From Hydractinia symbiolongicarpus (lineage: Eukaryota; Cnidaria; Hydrozoa; Anthoathecata; Hydractiniidae): 64,000 bases of DNA. Position numbers and translations under genes: made by a program. Location: positions 558,001 through 622,000 of the forward strand of contig NC_079889.1 in the NCBI RefSeq assembly GCF_029227915.1, read 5' to 3'. This document shows, piece by piece, positions 45,358 to 55,900 of this stretch. The notes under the pieces are model-generated. The model did no database searches. It saw nothing but the letters and a program-made list of their open reading frames with translations, and was not told where the DNA came from. How positions within the stretch are numbered: the first letter of the stretch is position 1; each line of letters starts with the position of its first letter.

Positions 45358-46917
45358 CTATAAAACCTATCCATAAAACCTATCTGATAAAAGAAATATA
45401 AACACAAACAATATTAATAAAACCAATCTATTTATTTATTTATTTATTTATTTTATTTTTACAACAATGTCATCACAAAAATGTAAATTAACTAATAAAA
45501 AACTGTTTTTGCATTTATTTACAAGTATCTCAACAAGCTCACTATTCTTGAAGCTATACATCGAAATATACTAGCACCCTATGAAAAAATATATATACAT
45601 AAATGAAATAGATCTATAGAATGAGAAACCCACAAAAACTATAATAATGCATGAAAAAAAGTCAAACAGACTTCTCAGCCAAAAAGAATTGACTAAATAA
45701 AAATAAATAATTTCCTTGAAACAACAACAACAACGAGACGTAAATCTCTCAAACAAATTTGGGTAAACAACAGATTGGAAAGAGTTCACCTGTGACACAC
45801 ACAGTAGAGTTCGACAAATTGTATGCTAAATATTCTTCCTAACTTTTAACACTTGTTGTGAAAACTCTTTTTAATGTTTTTTGAATAAGACGAAGAAAAA
45901 TTAAAATGTATAGCCTTCAATGTAAATTCGAAAAAAAATGTAAGGATCAACGGGCAACATAGTACAAATTTTGAAGTGCAACACACTTTTAGGTATGAGG
46001 ACAAATCAAACACTGTTGATTTTGAAAAAGAAAAAGAACACTTTTAATCAGTCTGATCAGTTATCACTTTAAGCTCAACGGACTTTAAAACACAAAAGAA
46101 TTTGGAACAAGAATTTGCATAAAACATAACTCTAGAGAATTTGACGCAAGCCTTTGATACTGCTGTTAAAGGTTGCATTATCCACTAAGAAAAGAATTAG
46201 GAAAGTTAGTTTAAAAAAATAACAATCGAAGAATGATTATGTGACGTCCTTCACATGTTATACTGCACTTACTTTCATAAATCCAAAAATCCTGGTAAGT
46301 TTACTTGAAAAATATTTTTAGCTTGAACCAAGAAAGCAAAATTGAGGTTATATTGAATTGAAGGTATACAATGAAATAAAAATATACAAAAATAAAAGTT
46401 GTTACCCCGAAGAGCAAACTAACTCTGACCTTCTAATCCTGCTTTACCAGGTAGATGGTTCTGCAGTCAAATGTTACATCTATATTCAGCCGTAAAACAA
46501 TTGCACCAAAAATGTTTCCTTGTGCAGAAAAATTGACCATCACTACAAGACGTTTTGATATTTTTAGAGTGCCTTGCAAAAACTTTAACCAAGAGCTTAT
46601 CATTTCGTAGATTTAGTTTGATGAAAATGATTCCCATAACACAGTGAAAAAATTAGGTTGTATATAAATGCAGAGACACATATAGTGCGAAATGTTTAAA
46701 ACAGATTTTTTGACACCCAAATAAAAGTCTCAAAAATGTAAAACACAGATTGTAATATTATAGTTGTTATTCTAAATATCGTTTTCTCTAGCCTCAATAA
46801 ATCGAGGATCCAAAAAATGTTGAAGACTTCCTACAGATTGATGAGTTTTGTACAATCAGTACACCTGAACCAATGTAATTCAACACCATTAAATATCAAA
46901 ACAACGATCTTAACTCA
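45358..46917. other. Intergenic / SIAH 3' flank
   Basis: No gene seen. An ATTT microsatellite lies at 45429-45455. AT-rich remainder probably includes the SIAH 3' UTR. Confidence 0.45.
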
Positions 46918-47790
46918 TTAACAACTTGATATTGTTACATTAATCCCCAAGTTACCATTATCAGCAAACAACTGTGCTATGCTTGTATCAAACACCAAAC
47001 AATCGCTATTTAAAATAGCTGACTGTATACCATCATGAATGCTTCTAGGGGTAGCTTCCCATGCAAGTCTTCGACGATGCCCATTTAATTCTAATCGATA
47101 GGCAAAATTTTCAGCCTGTTTTCTGGATCCAATAAGTTGTACAACTGCAAAGAATTGCTGATGCCCCTCGAATTTCTCTTGTTTTTCTAAGACTAACATA
47201 AAATGATGACCAAAACAAGACTGCATCATTACCCAATCAACCGCACCAGGTAAATTTATGTCTGTGGCTAAAAATACAATGTCTTCACCTTGAAGAGTTG
47301 TGATAGATTTGTGCACGTGTAACAAATGTGGCATAACAGTATCTAGAGAACCTTGCCATTTACATGAAGCACCAGGGCAAGGACAAGCATATGGTCTGAA
47401 TTCACAAGACTCTTCGTGATCTGTCTTCGCTGTATGCGGCAATGTAACAAGGCATCCTGATGAATTATAACGACACGGAAACAAAACTGTATTTGCAACT
47501 TTTTCCATGGCAAGGTTGCGTATACTGCCAAGGGGTCCACGACATGTTGGGCATATCGTTAACTTTGGACGACAATTGGAGCAAACTAAATGTCCACTAC
47601 TGCACTGAAAGATGGGTGGAAGAACATAATCAAAACAGACAGGACATTCAAATAAACTGGCTAGATCTGGATTGGTAGGGCTAGATGAGGATATATTCAT
47701 AGGAACAGTAGTGCTTTGATTCATAGGTAAAACAGTATTTATTGTTGTAGGACTTGCAGTACCCACCGGTCGGTTACCAGCCATCTTCAT
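46918..47790 (-). CDS. siah1: SIAH (seven in absentia) E3 ubiquitin-protein ligase
   Basis: Intronless coding region of about 290 residues, counting from MKMAGNRP (47790); the Met two codons later is an equally good start. A longer in-frame Met at 47901 would add 37 unusual residues and is less likely. The N-terminus is a variable Thr/Ser/Asn tail. A C3HC4 RING ([22 protein letters not shown]) recruits E2. Two SIAH-type zinc fingers follow ([24 protein letters not shown]), then the C-terminal substrate-binding beta-sandwich ([43 protein letters not shown]) that dimerises and binds PxAxVxP degrons. It targets partners to the proteasome. Conservation to vertebrate SIAH1/2 is very high and the length is normal. 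The SIAH1/SIAH2 split is vertebrate, so the symbol is by similarity. Confidence 0.96.
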   Translation of the reverse strand: MKMAGNRPVGTASPTTINTVLPMNQSTTVPMNISSSSPTNPDLASLFECPVCFDYVLPPIFQCSSGHLVCSNCRPKLTICPTCRGPLGSIRNLAMEKVANTVLFPCRYNSSGCLVTLPHTAKTDHEESCEFRPYACPCPGASCKWQGSLDTVMPHLLHVHKSITTLQGEDIVFLATDINLPGAVDWVMMQSCFGHHFMLVLEKQEKFEGHQQFFAVVQLIGSRKQAENFAYRLELNGHRRRLAWEATPRSIHDGIQSAILNSDCLVFDTSIAQLFADNGNLGINVTISSC

Positions 47791-48758
47791 GATGAGAGAA
47801 ACAAAAATAGCAATTCTTTCTAATCCATTTATGTCATTTTTTTTAATATTTTCAACTCTAAAATGAACATAAAGGGATGATATAATACATAGAAAAGTCA
47901 TTAACTGCTATAATTTCTATGGCCATTAAATGAAGGTGGCTGCTTCACAATGGTTTAATTTGTTGATCAATCAACTCAGGACCTAAATTATGAGGTCACA
48001 ATTTGCTATGTGCAAGATGAAAAACATTCTCTTAGCAAACCATTGTAAAAATTAATTTTTAATTTTAAAAAATGCAGTTCTTTATTTGTTTTTATTATCT
48101 TTGTTTACAATTTATATTAATAAAACTGTGTGGGTATCTGTACCTCTAATTTTTCACATTTGCAGATAAATCAAAAATGCTGTAACTTTCTTATATTACA
48201 GCAGCCACTTCATATAACAAATGACCATAATAGTAGTGTTAATAAATTCCTTTACTTTTATGAGTTTTTTAATAACACTATACACCACATCCATATGCGA
48301 TGGCACCTGTTCTTACTTTTAACATTTTTTAATGCTGCACATATAAAGGAGTACAAATAATAAATGGTAGCCAAAGAATGTTAAAAATAACTAAAAAAAA
48401 TTTGAAAGATACAATCACAGAAAAACAGCACAGAAATAAATCTGTTAGAAAACAAAACTTGGAAAGTCCACACAAGATATATGCAAAGACAAGACAAATG
48501 TTTGACAATTTATATGGTACATATACTGAAACTCCCCCACCCCTCTTTTAAAAAAATAAAAAACAAAACATTTCCACTATACATAAATAAATATATCACT
48601 TTGTAAACAAATCATACCTCTATATAAAATGATTTTAACAAATCAAATTACAGTCTTTTGAGTGTAAATATAATGGCTTCCTCGTTGGAAGCCATTAATA
48701 AAAACATGATTTGCAATCATAATTAAATCACAGAATAGAATATGATGTGATGACACAT
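47791..48758. other. SIAH 5' flank, no other gene
   Basis: A possible acceptor TTTTAG at about 47859 (minus) would allow an upstream non-coding SIAH exon, as in other animals, but none was located. A 10-bp hairpin AATGGCTTCC/GGAAGCCATT lies at about 48672-48696. Confidence 0.4.
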
Positions 48759-48793
48759 TGTGTACATCCAAATTATGAATTTGGATGTACACA
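48759..48793. repeat. Perfect 16-bp inverted repeat
   Basis: TGTGTACATCCAAATT and its exact complement, separated by ATG. It runs straight into a SINE body fragment on its right. Confidence 0.85.
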
Positions 48794-48856
48794 TTAACCC
48801 AAGCCATGTGAGGAAAATTGGGAGATGGCACACTTTGTGGGCCGTTGGATGTTGCA
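48794..48856 (+). mobile_element. SINE body fragment
   Basis: TTAACCCAAGCCATGTGAGG and the following GGGAGATGGCACACT-TGTGGGCCGTTGGATGT match the body of the SINE at 4391. tRNA head and tail are missing. Confidence 0.8.
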
Positions 48857-49726
48857 GAGACTTCAACTTCAGATGATTTAAAACATTTTAATTCTCGTAA
48901 TTAATTTCACATAGCATCGATTGCGAGTCATTATCACATTAATCAACGTAATGAAATGTATGGTCAACTTTAAGGCCACTGATCCAACCATATTCCCTAC
49001 ATAATAACTCCTAATTAAGAGAGAGCAATAACAATAGATGACACCGTTGTTTTTAAAGAGAAATGTTTAATTGTTTATTTGTAATATGGTGGTTTGAGTT
49101 TAACGATTGGGAAATTCAAAATAAAATACAACATAGGAAATAGCCGTTTAACAGCTACTGAGAATACTGGTCATAAAAGATAAAGTCAAAAGTCAAATTA
49201 ATATAGTTCCAATGGAATAAAACTTAAACGTAATAGATAAAAACGCAAAGCAAGTTTCCGTGCCAAAATTACTATGTTATCAAGTTTTCCTCTTTTATAC
49301 TTCTATCTTGATTTTGAGTTCCACAGAGAATAACTTTAAAATAAAAAGGCCCAGGTCTCAGAAACCCAATGTTGTAACTTTCTTTATTGACATCTTTGTT
49401 ACTTTTGCAAAAAAACTTGATATTTTTGAATTTGAATTTGAATTTTTATTTCAGTGATATAGATACAGATAACATAGTTACAGTTTTTAAATATGGAGAC
49501 CGTCAAATAGCTGTATTAGCTAAACGGGTGAGGCCACCAGTGAGAAAAAACCTACATATAAAAACTGATATAAATATATATATATATATGACAAATAGTA
49601 GATATTAACTCAGATTGAGCTCAGTTTAAGTTTGAGAAGATTTTTTATATAAAAGTGACTAATCAGGACCATTCTTGTAGCTTTCTAGAAAGAAGAGTTT
49701 ACATTTTGATTTAATTTGACCAAAGC
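48857..49726. other. Intergenic
   Basis: No gene recognised; AT-rich with a short TA run near 49576. Confidence 0.4.
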
Positions 49727-50945
49727 TTAAAGAGGCCAAGCCATGTCGAGAAAAATGTTGCTGGAACCTATTCCAGCAGAGAATACACTGATAGAGTATA
49801 GAGTTGACACCACATTTAGAAGTTCTGACCAAAGGTCTGTTAAGAAGTTTAATGGAGGAGTTTCTGGTTTCAATGTCGATTGAATAATTTTTAAATTGAA
49901 AAGGTTACAAACGTCATTAGGGGTTAGAGAATTGAGGATATTAAAGACTAATATAATGTTAGATAAAGTTATAAAATCAGAAATGCGAAGAATTTTACAT
50001 TGAAATAAAAGGGGTAAAGAAGATTGTCTAAAATCAGAAAAAGTAATAATATGGAGGGCAGCTTTTTGTAGTTTGATAATACGATGAGTGTTTGATATTG
50101 ATTGACCCCAGATTTGACAAGAAAATGTAGCATGAGATGCGAAAAGTGCATGATAGCAATCAATTAGCGAAGATTTAGGTAGATAGTGTCTAAGTATAGA
50201 CAACATACCAACAGCCTTATTTAGAATTTAGAATCTATAGAATTAGTGTGAGGGATCCATGTAAGATGGTGATCAAGTAGGACACCTAAACATCTAACAG
50301 TGTCAACAAATGGAAGTACATTCCTATTTAGTTTTAACTTTAAGTTATAGTTGATGCATTTGTTAGGATGCTTCAGTTTTAGCGATGTTAAGAGAGATTT
50401 TATTGGAATTTAACCACTTGAAAAGGAATTTCAGATCAATGTTAACATGTTTTTTAATTTTTTTAGATCATGACTGGAATAGAGAAGACTAGTATCGTCA
50501 GCAAAATGGAATAATTCTGAGTAGATAATAGATTTAGTTAAATCGTTAATGTAAATTAAAAACAATAAGGGTCCAAGAATTGAACCCTGAGGTACACCAT
50601 ATTTTAACTCAATTGACGCAGAAGTGAAGTTTGAAATTTTGACGGATTGCAAACGTTTAGAGAGATACGATTCAAACCAAGAGTTACTTAAGCCCCTTAC
50701 ATTATAGTGATTAAGTTTATCTAAAAGGATTTGGTGGTCGACCGTATTAAAGGCCTTTTGAAAATCTATAAAGATGCCACAAGAAAAATTGCCTTGATCA
50801 AGGTTTCTATTGATGTTTTCAGTAAGACTAATTAGGGCATGAATGGGAGAATGTTAGGTTCTAAAACCAACCTGTCTATCAATTAGGCAATTATTAATAG
50901 TTAGGAAAGAGATGAGTCTTTGATAAACTACTTTCTCAAAAATTT
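49727..50945 (-). pseudogene. Reverse transcriptase remnant of a non-LTR retrotransposon
   Basis: Reading minus, a fragment of RT fingers/palm (GIFIDFQKAFNTVDH, catalytic Asp), then YGVPQGSILGPLLFLIYIND and the catalytic F-ADD box (HFADDTSLLYS) at about 50480-50600, then a C-terminal segment (49727-50206). At least one stop (in the segment near 50,850) and a frameshift between 50,430 and 50,210 break it. The motif set fits the jockey/CR1/L2 side of LINEs. 5' end truncated near 50,945; no endonuclease domain seen. A different family from the fragment at 44811. Confidence 0.85.
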
Positions 50946-51207
50946 CTCGATACTCCCCACCGCTAGGAATAACTAGGATCTAGAGCTGAATAGGGATAAT
51001 ATGTTACAATTATTCCTATGTGTTGATTAATATATCATGCGATAATTGTATTGTACGATCTGAATGTATTTAAAATAATTTTTTACGAAATACTGTTTGT
51101 AACATGACTTGATAATGGTCGTATTCAGCCGAAACGTTGTCAAATATATATTTAATTGATGAAACTAGTGATGTTTTTCTTTTAAACCCACATTTTTAAT
51201 TAATCTG

Positions 51208-51425
51208 AACTTTAGTTCATGAATAACATGTGCAACCTAATTTCCAGGCAGCTTGCTTTTATGTGAGCGTGAGAGAAGTAAATTTTACTAATTATTGTTC
51301 ATTGTGTATTCACTTAACAAAGTACACTACCGGGAAGGTAGGTCAATGACACTTCATCAGGAAGGCATAAAAATAATTTCAAACATCAGTGGAATAATTA
51401 TCAAATTTAGTGATTGAAATCTTTA
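51208..51425 (+). repeat. Long inverted-repeat pair, left arm
   Basis: About 215 bases with roughly 80% similarity (by eye) to the reverse complement of 56300-56522: ATAACATGTGCAACCTA, CAGGCA(G/A)CTTGCTTTTATG, TGTGTATTCACTTAACAAAG and AAGGTAGGTCAATG are shared. The 4.9 kb between the arms has no transposase open frame. Confidence 0.75.
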
Positions 51426-52159
51426 GGCAAAGAAATGCATATTTGACTGCCAAAAATACGTATCTTGTTCTAAAATGACGAAAAACAATCCTACAAATTC
51501 ACTGTATTTTGGTATAAAGGAAATAGAGTCGGCAGTTTGCATAACATAATTTTTACCATTGTGAAGAAAACAAGACATTTTCCAGATAAAAAAAAAAAAA
51601 TGAACATATCTGCTTTACCGCTACAGGAATACAGACAGAATTCCCGTAATACTAAAATGGATGTTTAATTTGCACACTGAAAGTGGAAGTTTGGGAATAA
51701 AAACTCAAGAATCTAAAAAAAAACATCAATCTAGAAAGAGCATCCTGACAAGATCTCCCCTTCTGATTTTACAAAAAAAATTTCAATTTTTATAAAACAA
51801 TTATTGATTATTAAACAGAGACTATGATATCTGTGTAGTTTTCTCACAGACTTGTTGTGACGCAATCTTTTTCCATGACCACATTTGCATGGGGTAAAAC
51901 ATGGAATTTTCACAGCCAAACATTACTCAAAGAAAAACACAAGCAAATGTACTTTAACATGTAGTCAATTGGTGAAGATTAACCAGTATCTAAAAAATTT
52001 AAAGTGAAAAAAGAAAGCAATGTTTAAATCACATAGTCCTGAACATTTATCAGAGCTTCACCACATAAACCACCACAGTTTATAATGGCAGTCATAGTAA
52101 CAAATACTCTGCACCCCTAACGGCTGTTATTGGTTTAAAACGACGCCGTAGCTTAGTAC
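51426..52159. other. Intergenic
   Basis: No gene recognised. GACGCCGTAGCTTAGTACG just before the SINE looks like a partial duplicate of the SINE head. Confidence 0.4.
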
Positions 52160-52502
52160 GGCGCCACAGTTTAGTGGTTATCACTCTAGTACTTTGTGCA
52201 GGAGACTGGGGTGCGATTCCCCTTGGCGGCTATGCAATATGGGCAATTGAATATTATCGTAGCCCTGGGTTAACCCAAACCATGTGACGGAAATTGGGTA
52301 GATGGCGCACTGTGTGGGCCATTGGATGTGACAGGGAGTTGTCTGCCAGAAGTGCTGACCCTAATCGAGTCTGCGTAGCTCAAAGAGAGCATTAAATACT
52401 CCAGGACTTCCCATCAAATCCATGGCCCCTCCTGGAAATAATAGACAGGGTATATCCCTCAATATTTGTGAGGCTAGCCATGTAAAATATGCACATCTAT
52501 AT
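52160..52502 (+). mobile_element. tRNA-derived SINE, second copy
   Basis: Same head and body as 4391-4744, with the B box decayed to GGTGCGATTCC. The 3' part (CATGGCCCCTCCTGGAAATA, GGCTAGCCATGTAAAATATG) is nearly unchanged. The tail lacks the TCTA run. Confidence 0.85.
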
Positions 52503-53401
52503 CACGTAGAAACACGTCCTTAAAGAATACATTGTCTGATCACAACAAAGTCTAGCTATCACCATTTTTAACAGACAAGCAGTCTGTAATTCTACAGCTG
52601 TTACATATCTGTCAAAAGGAACAGTAAACTTGCTTTCTAGGGCTGCCTTACATATTTCCAAAGGAAATATATAAGGAAGGGCTGAAGGAAAAATACAAAG
52701 AAGGTTGGGATGTCTGTCTAAAAAAAAGCATATCATCAAGCCATCTTATAATATAAACAATTCTAAGGTGTAAACGTGCTGGTAAAAACATATATATATA
52801 TATATATATACATACGTGTACACATAGCTACGCTAGTTATAATGCAAACAAAACAGAAACGAAGATAAAGTTTTCCTTTGAACAAAAATTATCAAGTCAT
52901 CTCCAGGCGCAATCTTTGTTTCCTGTTATTGCAGTGACCCAGGGTTTACATAACAGGCAAAAATTGCAATGACCACCCCCAAAAAATTAACTTGCCACTT
53001 TTTCTTCCAGCAACGTTTATTTCATTTGTCAAATATTTTAATACGAACTAGATAAACTGATGCTAACTAAATGTTCACCTGGGGGACTCCATGTCAGAAA
53101 GTAAAATAAATCTGGTGCCTGGGCCGATAATGCCATGCCAAGTTCGTCGTCCGTACTATTTTGTTTGTGATGAATCCCATGTAACCAGAGCACGAAGCGA
53201 CAAACTTCGTAACCACTTTCTTACCGTTCTCGTAGAGCACGTGGTTGACCAGGAACGCTTTTCTTAGTGGTAGGTGTATTTTTATTGTATTTTTTTAACC
53301 CTTCAGGAATAAGATTTTGTGGTTCTCATATCAAGCTGCTTGTTTAGATAGCTTTACATGCAACTATTTTATAGGACCAGAAAAGTTGGCTTCAGCCCTG
53401 A
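52503..53401. other. Intergenic with a TA microsatellite
   Basis: A (TA)n run lies at about 52790-52810. An 80-codon minus open frame at 52497-52739 has no recognisable domain and starts within SINE sequence; not called. Confidence 0.4.
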
Positions 53402-54037
53402 CAGTCAGGGTAAACACTTAATTAGGCTACGGTAGGCTCTAATTAGGGCATACCACCTATTTAGGCGACTCATTGTAGCCTAGTTAGGCCATATGTAACC
53501 TAGTTAAGACATTACAATATTTAATGGCTTTTCACACATTCCTAAGAAAAAATCGCAAAAAATCTTTGTTCAGAATGGATAGTCCACGCGACCATGATTC
53601 CAAAATTGTCACTCGTGCCTCCTCGATATGTTCGTGCAACTAAGAATTAAGTTAAAATAAAATATATAACCTAATTAGGTTAAGTGTCGCCTATTTAGGT
53701 GACATTTTTATCCACCATATTTATTTTTTCCTGCGGCGTGAATGGCTGAAATCCATTTTTTAAAAACAACAAATAGTGCCACGCGAGGTTTGGGCCATAA
53801 GTTACCAATGCGCGATGCAAACAAGACGATAATTGGTCAAAATTATCTGCAAAGTGGACAGATTTGATTCACATAAAAATTGTAGTGCGAAACGCAATGA
53901 TTTTGACGTATTCACAACAGAAAGTTTTCGTTCGCCTAGTTAGACTACGGGTAGCCTAATTAAACTACATCACGTCGCCTAACTAAACGACTCGCCTAAT
54001 TAGGTCATGCCGTCCAATTAGGTGTTTACCCTGACTG
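53402..54037. mobile_element. Fold-back MITE with TAATTAGGC subrepeats (636 bp)
   Basis: Left end CAGTCAGGGTAAACACTTAA and right end (reverse complement) CAGTCAGGGTAAACACCTAA are terminal inverted repeats. They are flanked on both sides by CCTGA (53397-53401 and 54038-54042), a 5-base target duplication. Each ~100-base subterminal region is full of (G)CCTAATTAGGC-type subrepeats (GCCTAGTTAGG, CTATTTAGGCGA), so the arms can fold on each other. Non-coding interior. Confidence 0.8.
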
Positions 54038-54380
54038 CCTGAGTATTCTTATTTTTGCACGTGTTAGCCTGCTTGGCTTGTGCACATTGTGAATATTTGT
54101 GATGTACAGTACAAGTTTTGCAAAATTGCAGCAACTGATTCTGTAATAATTCTTCTCTTCTGACAACTGAAAGCATTTCCCCAATGATTTTTACATAGCT
54201 CAGTCCTGGTCATATGAATTTTAGCAGCCGAGTGATACTTCACTCGCCTTGATTGTCGTAGGTGTGTGATGAATTTTACGTGTCTTGCCTTAATTGAGGA
54301 GAGTGATTATTCAGTTTTCATAATTTGAGGTGCGTGATAACACATGAAAAGTGTGGTTGTCTGGTAGGCCTACTGAGTAA

Positions 54381-54532
54381 TAGACCATTTCGGAGATTAT
54401 TAAAGCAAAACTGTCCCGCCGCCAGCACGTCCGTTAGGCAAAAGACTGAATAAAACGTGAAGTCCAAAGTTCAACTTGAACCACCGAGTTCCGCAAATCC
54501 ATAACGGTGCATAATCTCCGAAATGGTCTATT
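54381..54532. mobile_element. Short MITE with perfect TIRs (152 bp)
   Basis: TAGACCATTTCGGAGATTAT at the left is exactly complementary to ATAATCTCCGAAATGGTCTA at the right. The outer TA pair may be the target duplication, fitting mariner-class MITEs. The GC-rich interior is non-coding. Confidence 0.85.
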
Positions 54533-55882
54533 GAATGTATTTGCATCTTTATTAAAGGACCGTCTCAAGATTTCCGTACGTTCATATAATTCGTATTAAA
54601 ACTTCGTATCAATGATCAGCCCTTAAAATTAGCGTTGGCACTGCCAACGTAATTGCCGACGTAAAATACGAAGATACCGTAGTTGTGTCAGCAAAAACGG
54701 TCAGCGTTATTATGAATAATGTAAGGTATAGAGAACATTAAATTAGGCCCCTTTCCTTCATGCTGACACTCTTATGCTCGGCTGGTGCATTACACTGAGA
54801 CTCGGACAAAAGATGGAAGACCATTTGGAACAATGCAACAAGTCAGTCTGACCTTCATCGTCACAGAGAATACTGCGAGAAGAGTGCGCACCCATGCAAG
54901 TTAAATATAACCAGAACATGGGAGAAGTTAGGTGTCCTGTACCCTAATACAGCTTTCGAACGAATGTTCTTGTGATGTAATACCAAAGAAAAAACATGTG
55001 GAATAAAGTTTCAAAAATCGTTTTGAAAGGGGAAAGAGAAATCAAATATGTTTAGTAATAATAATCAAAAAATTGTATATCATATTAAAAAAAAGTCCAG
55101 AAGTTCTTTCTCCCACACGACACAGCAGGCAATAAGTCAGCCCTGCCCTCGGTCTTGTGAGAAGAGATGTTCTGCGAAGACTCTAAGACGCATGCCACCG
55201 GCGACTTCTGCGATATACAACCTAATGATGCCCTAACCTAATGAATTCATCTCGAAACATACGCGCATGTTTTTCATTCAAATTCCGAACTTTAAGTCAT
55301 TTTTTTCTCTGATTATTAGTATAGTAAATAATTACTTTATACAAAAGACATTTCAGATGCGTATTATTTAAGTGACTAAATTGTTTTTGCTGCGTGATTG
55401 AAGACACTGCTCCATTGTTGCATGAGCGTGCAGAGGTGCGGGGGCCCTATTGCGCACCTCAAAAGACAAGAACTGTAGCTAGCTATAACCTAATTCTGTG
55501 TCATTTTAGATTGTCACATTCTGTTTAAGTGTGGAGTTATTTGCTTCAACGATAAGCTCTTTGGCTCTGACATTTGAGTGGCAGGACAAAATGCTTAGAT
55601 TTAGTGAAAAGAGGTCTTTTCCATGTGAATTAATTTTCACAGAAACATCGTTGAGGTTTTAAACTATTATTGAGTATAGATTAATGCATTCCGATTTATT
55701 TGAATTCCTTTAAAGTCCAAAGAATTCCTTTGTGTGACAAAATTGATTGATATTTTTTTCACCTAGCGCCCGCATCTGTTTTCCTGCAAGGAGACTTTTG
55801 GCTATTCTATTATTTCTGTACAAGCATATGAAAATCAAAATTCACCTATGATAAAATAGTAATTGCAAAATTTATTTTATAG
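54533..55882. other. 5' flank of the RRM-Tudor gene
   Basis: No coding exon recognised. An upstream non-coding exon of the downstream gene may lie here because the first coding exon starts at an acceptor (55881-55882). Confidence 0.4.
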
Positions 55883-55900
55883 ACTCAACATTTCCAGACT

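Noticed and set aside
52497-52739. Minus open frame of 80 codons
   Set aside because: No domain; begins at the edge of SINE sequence and has no splice-consistent neighbours.
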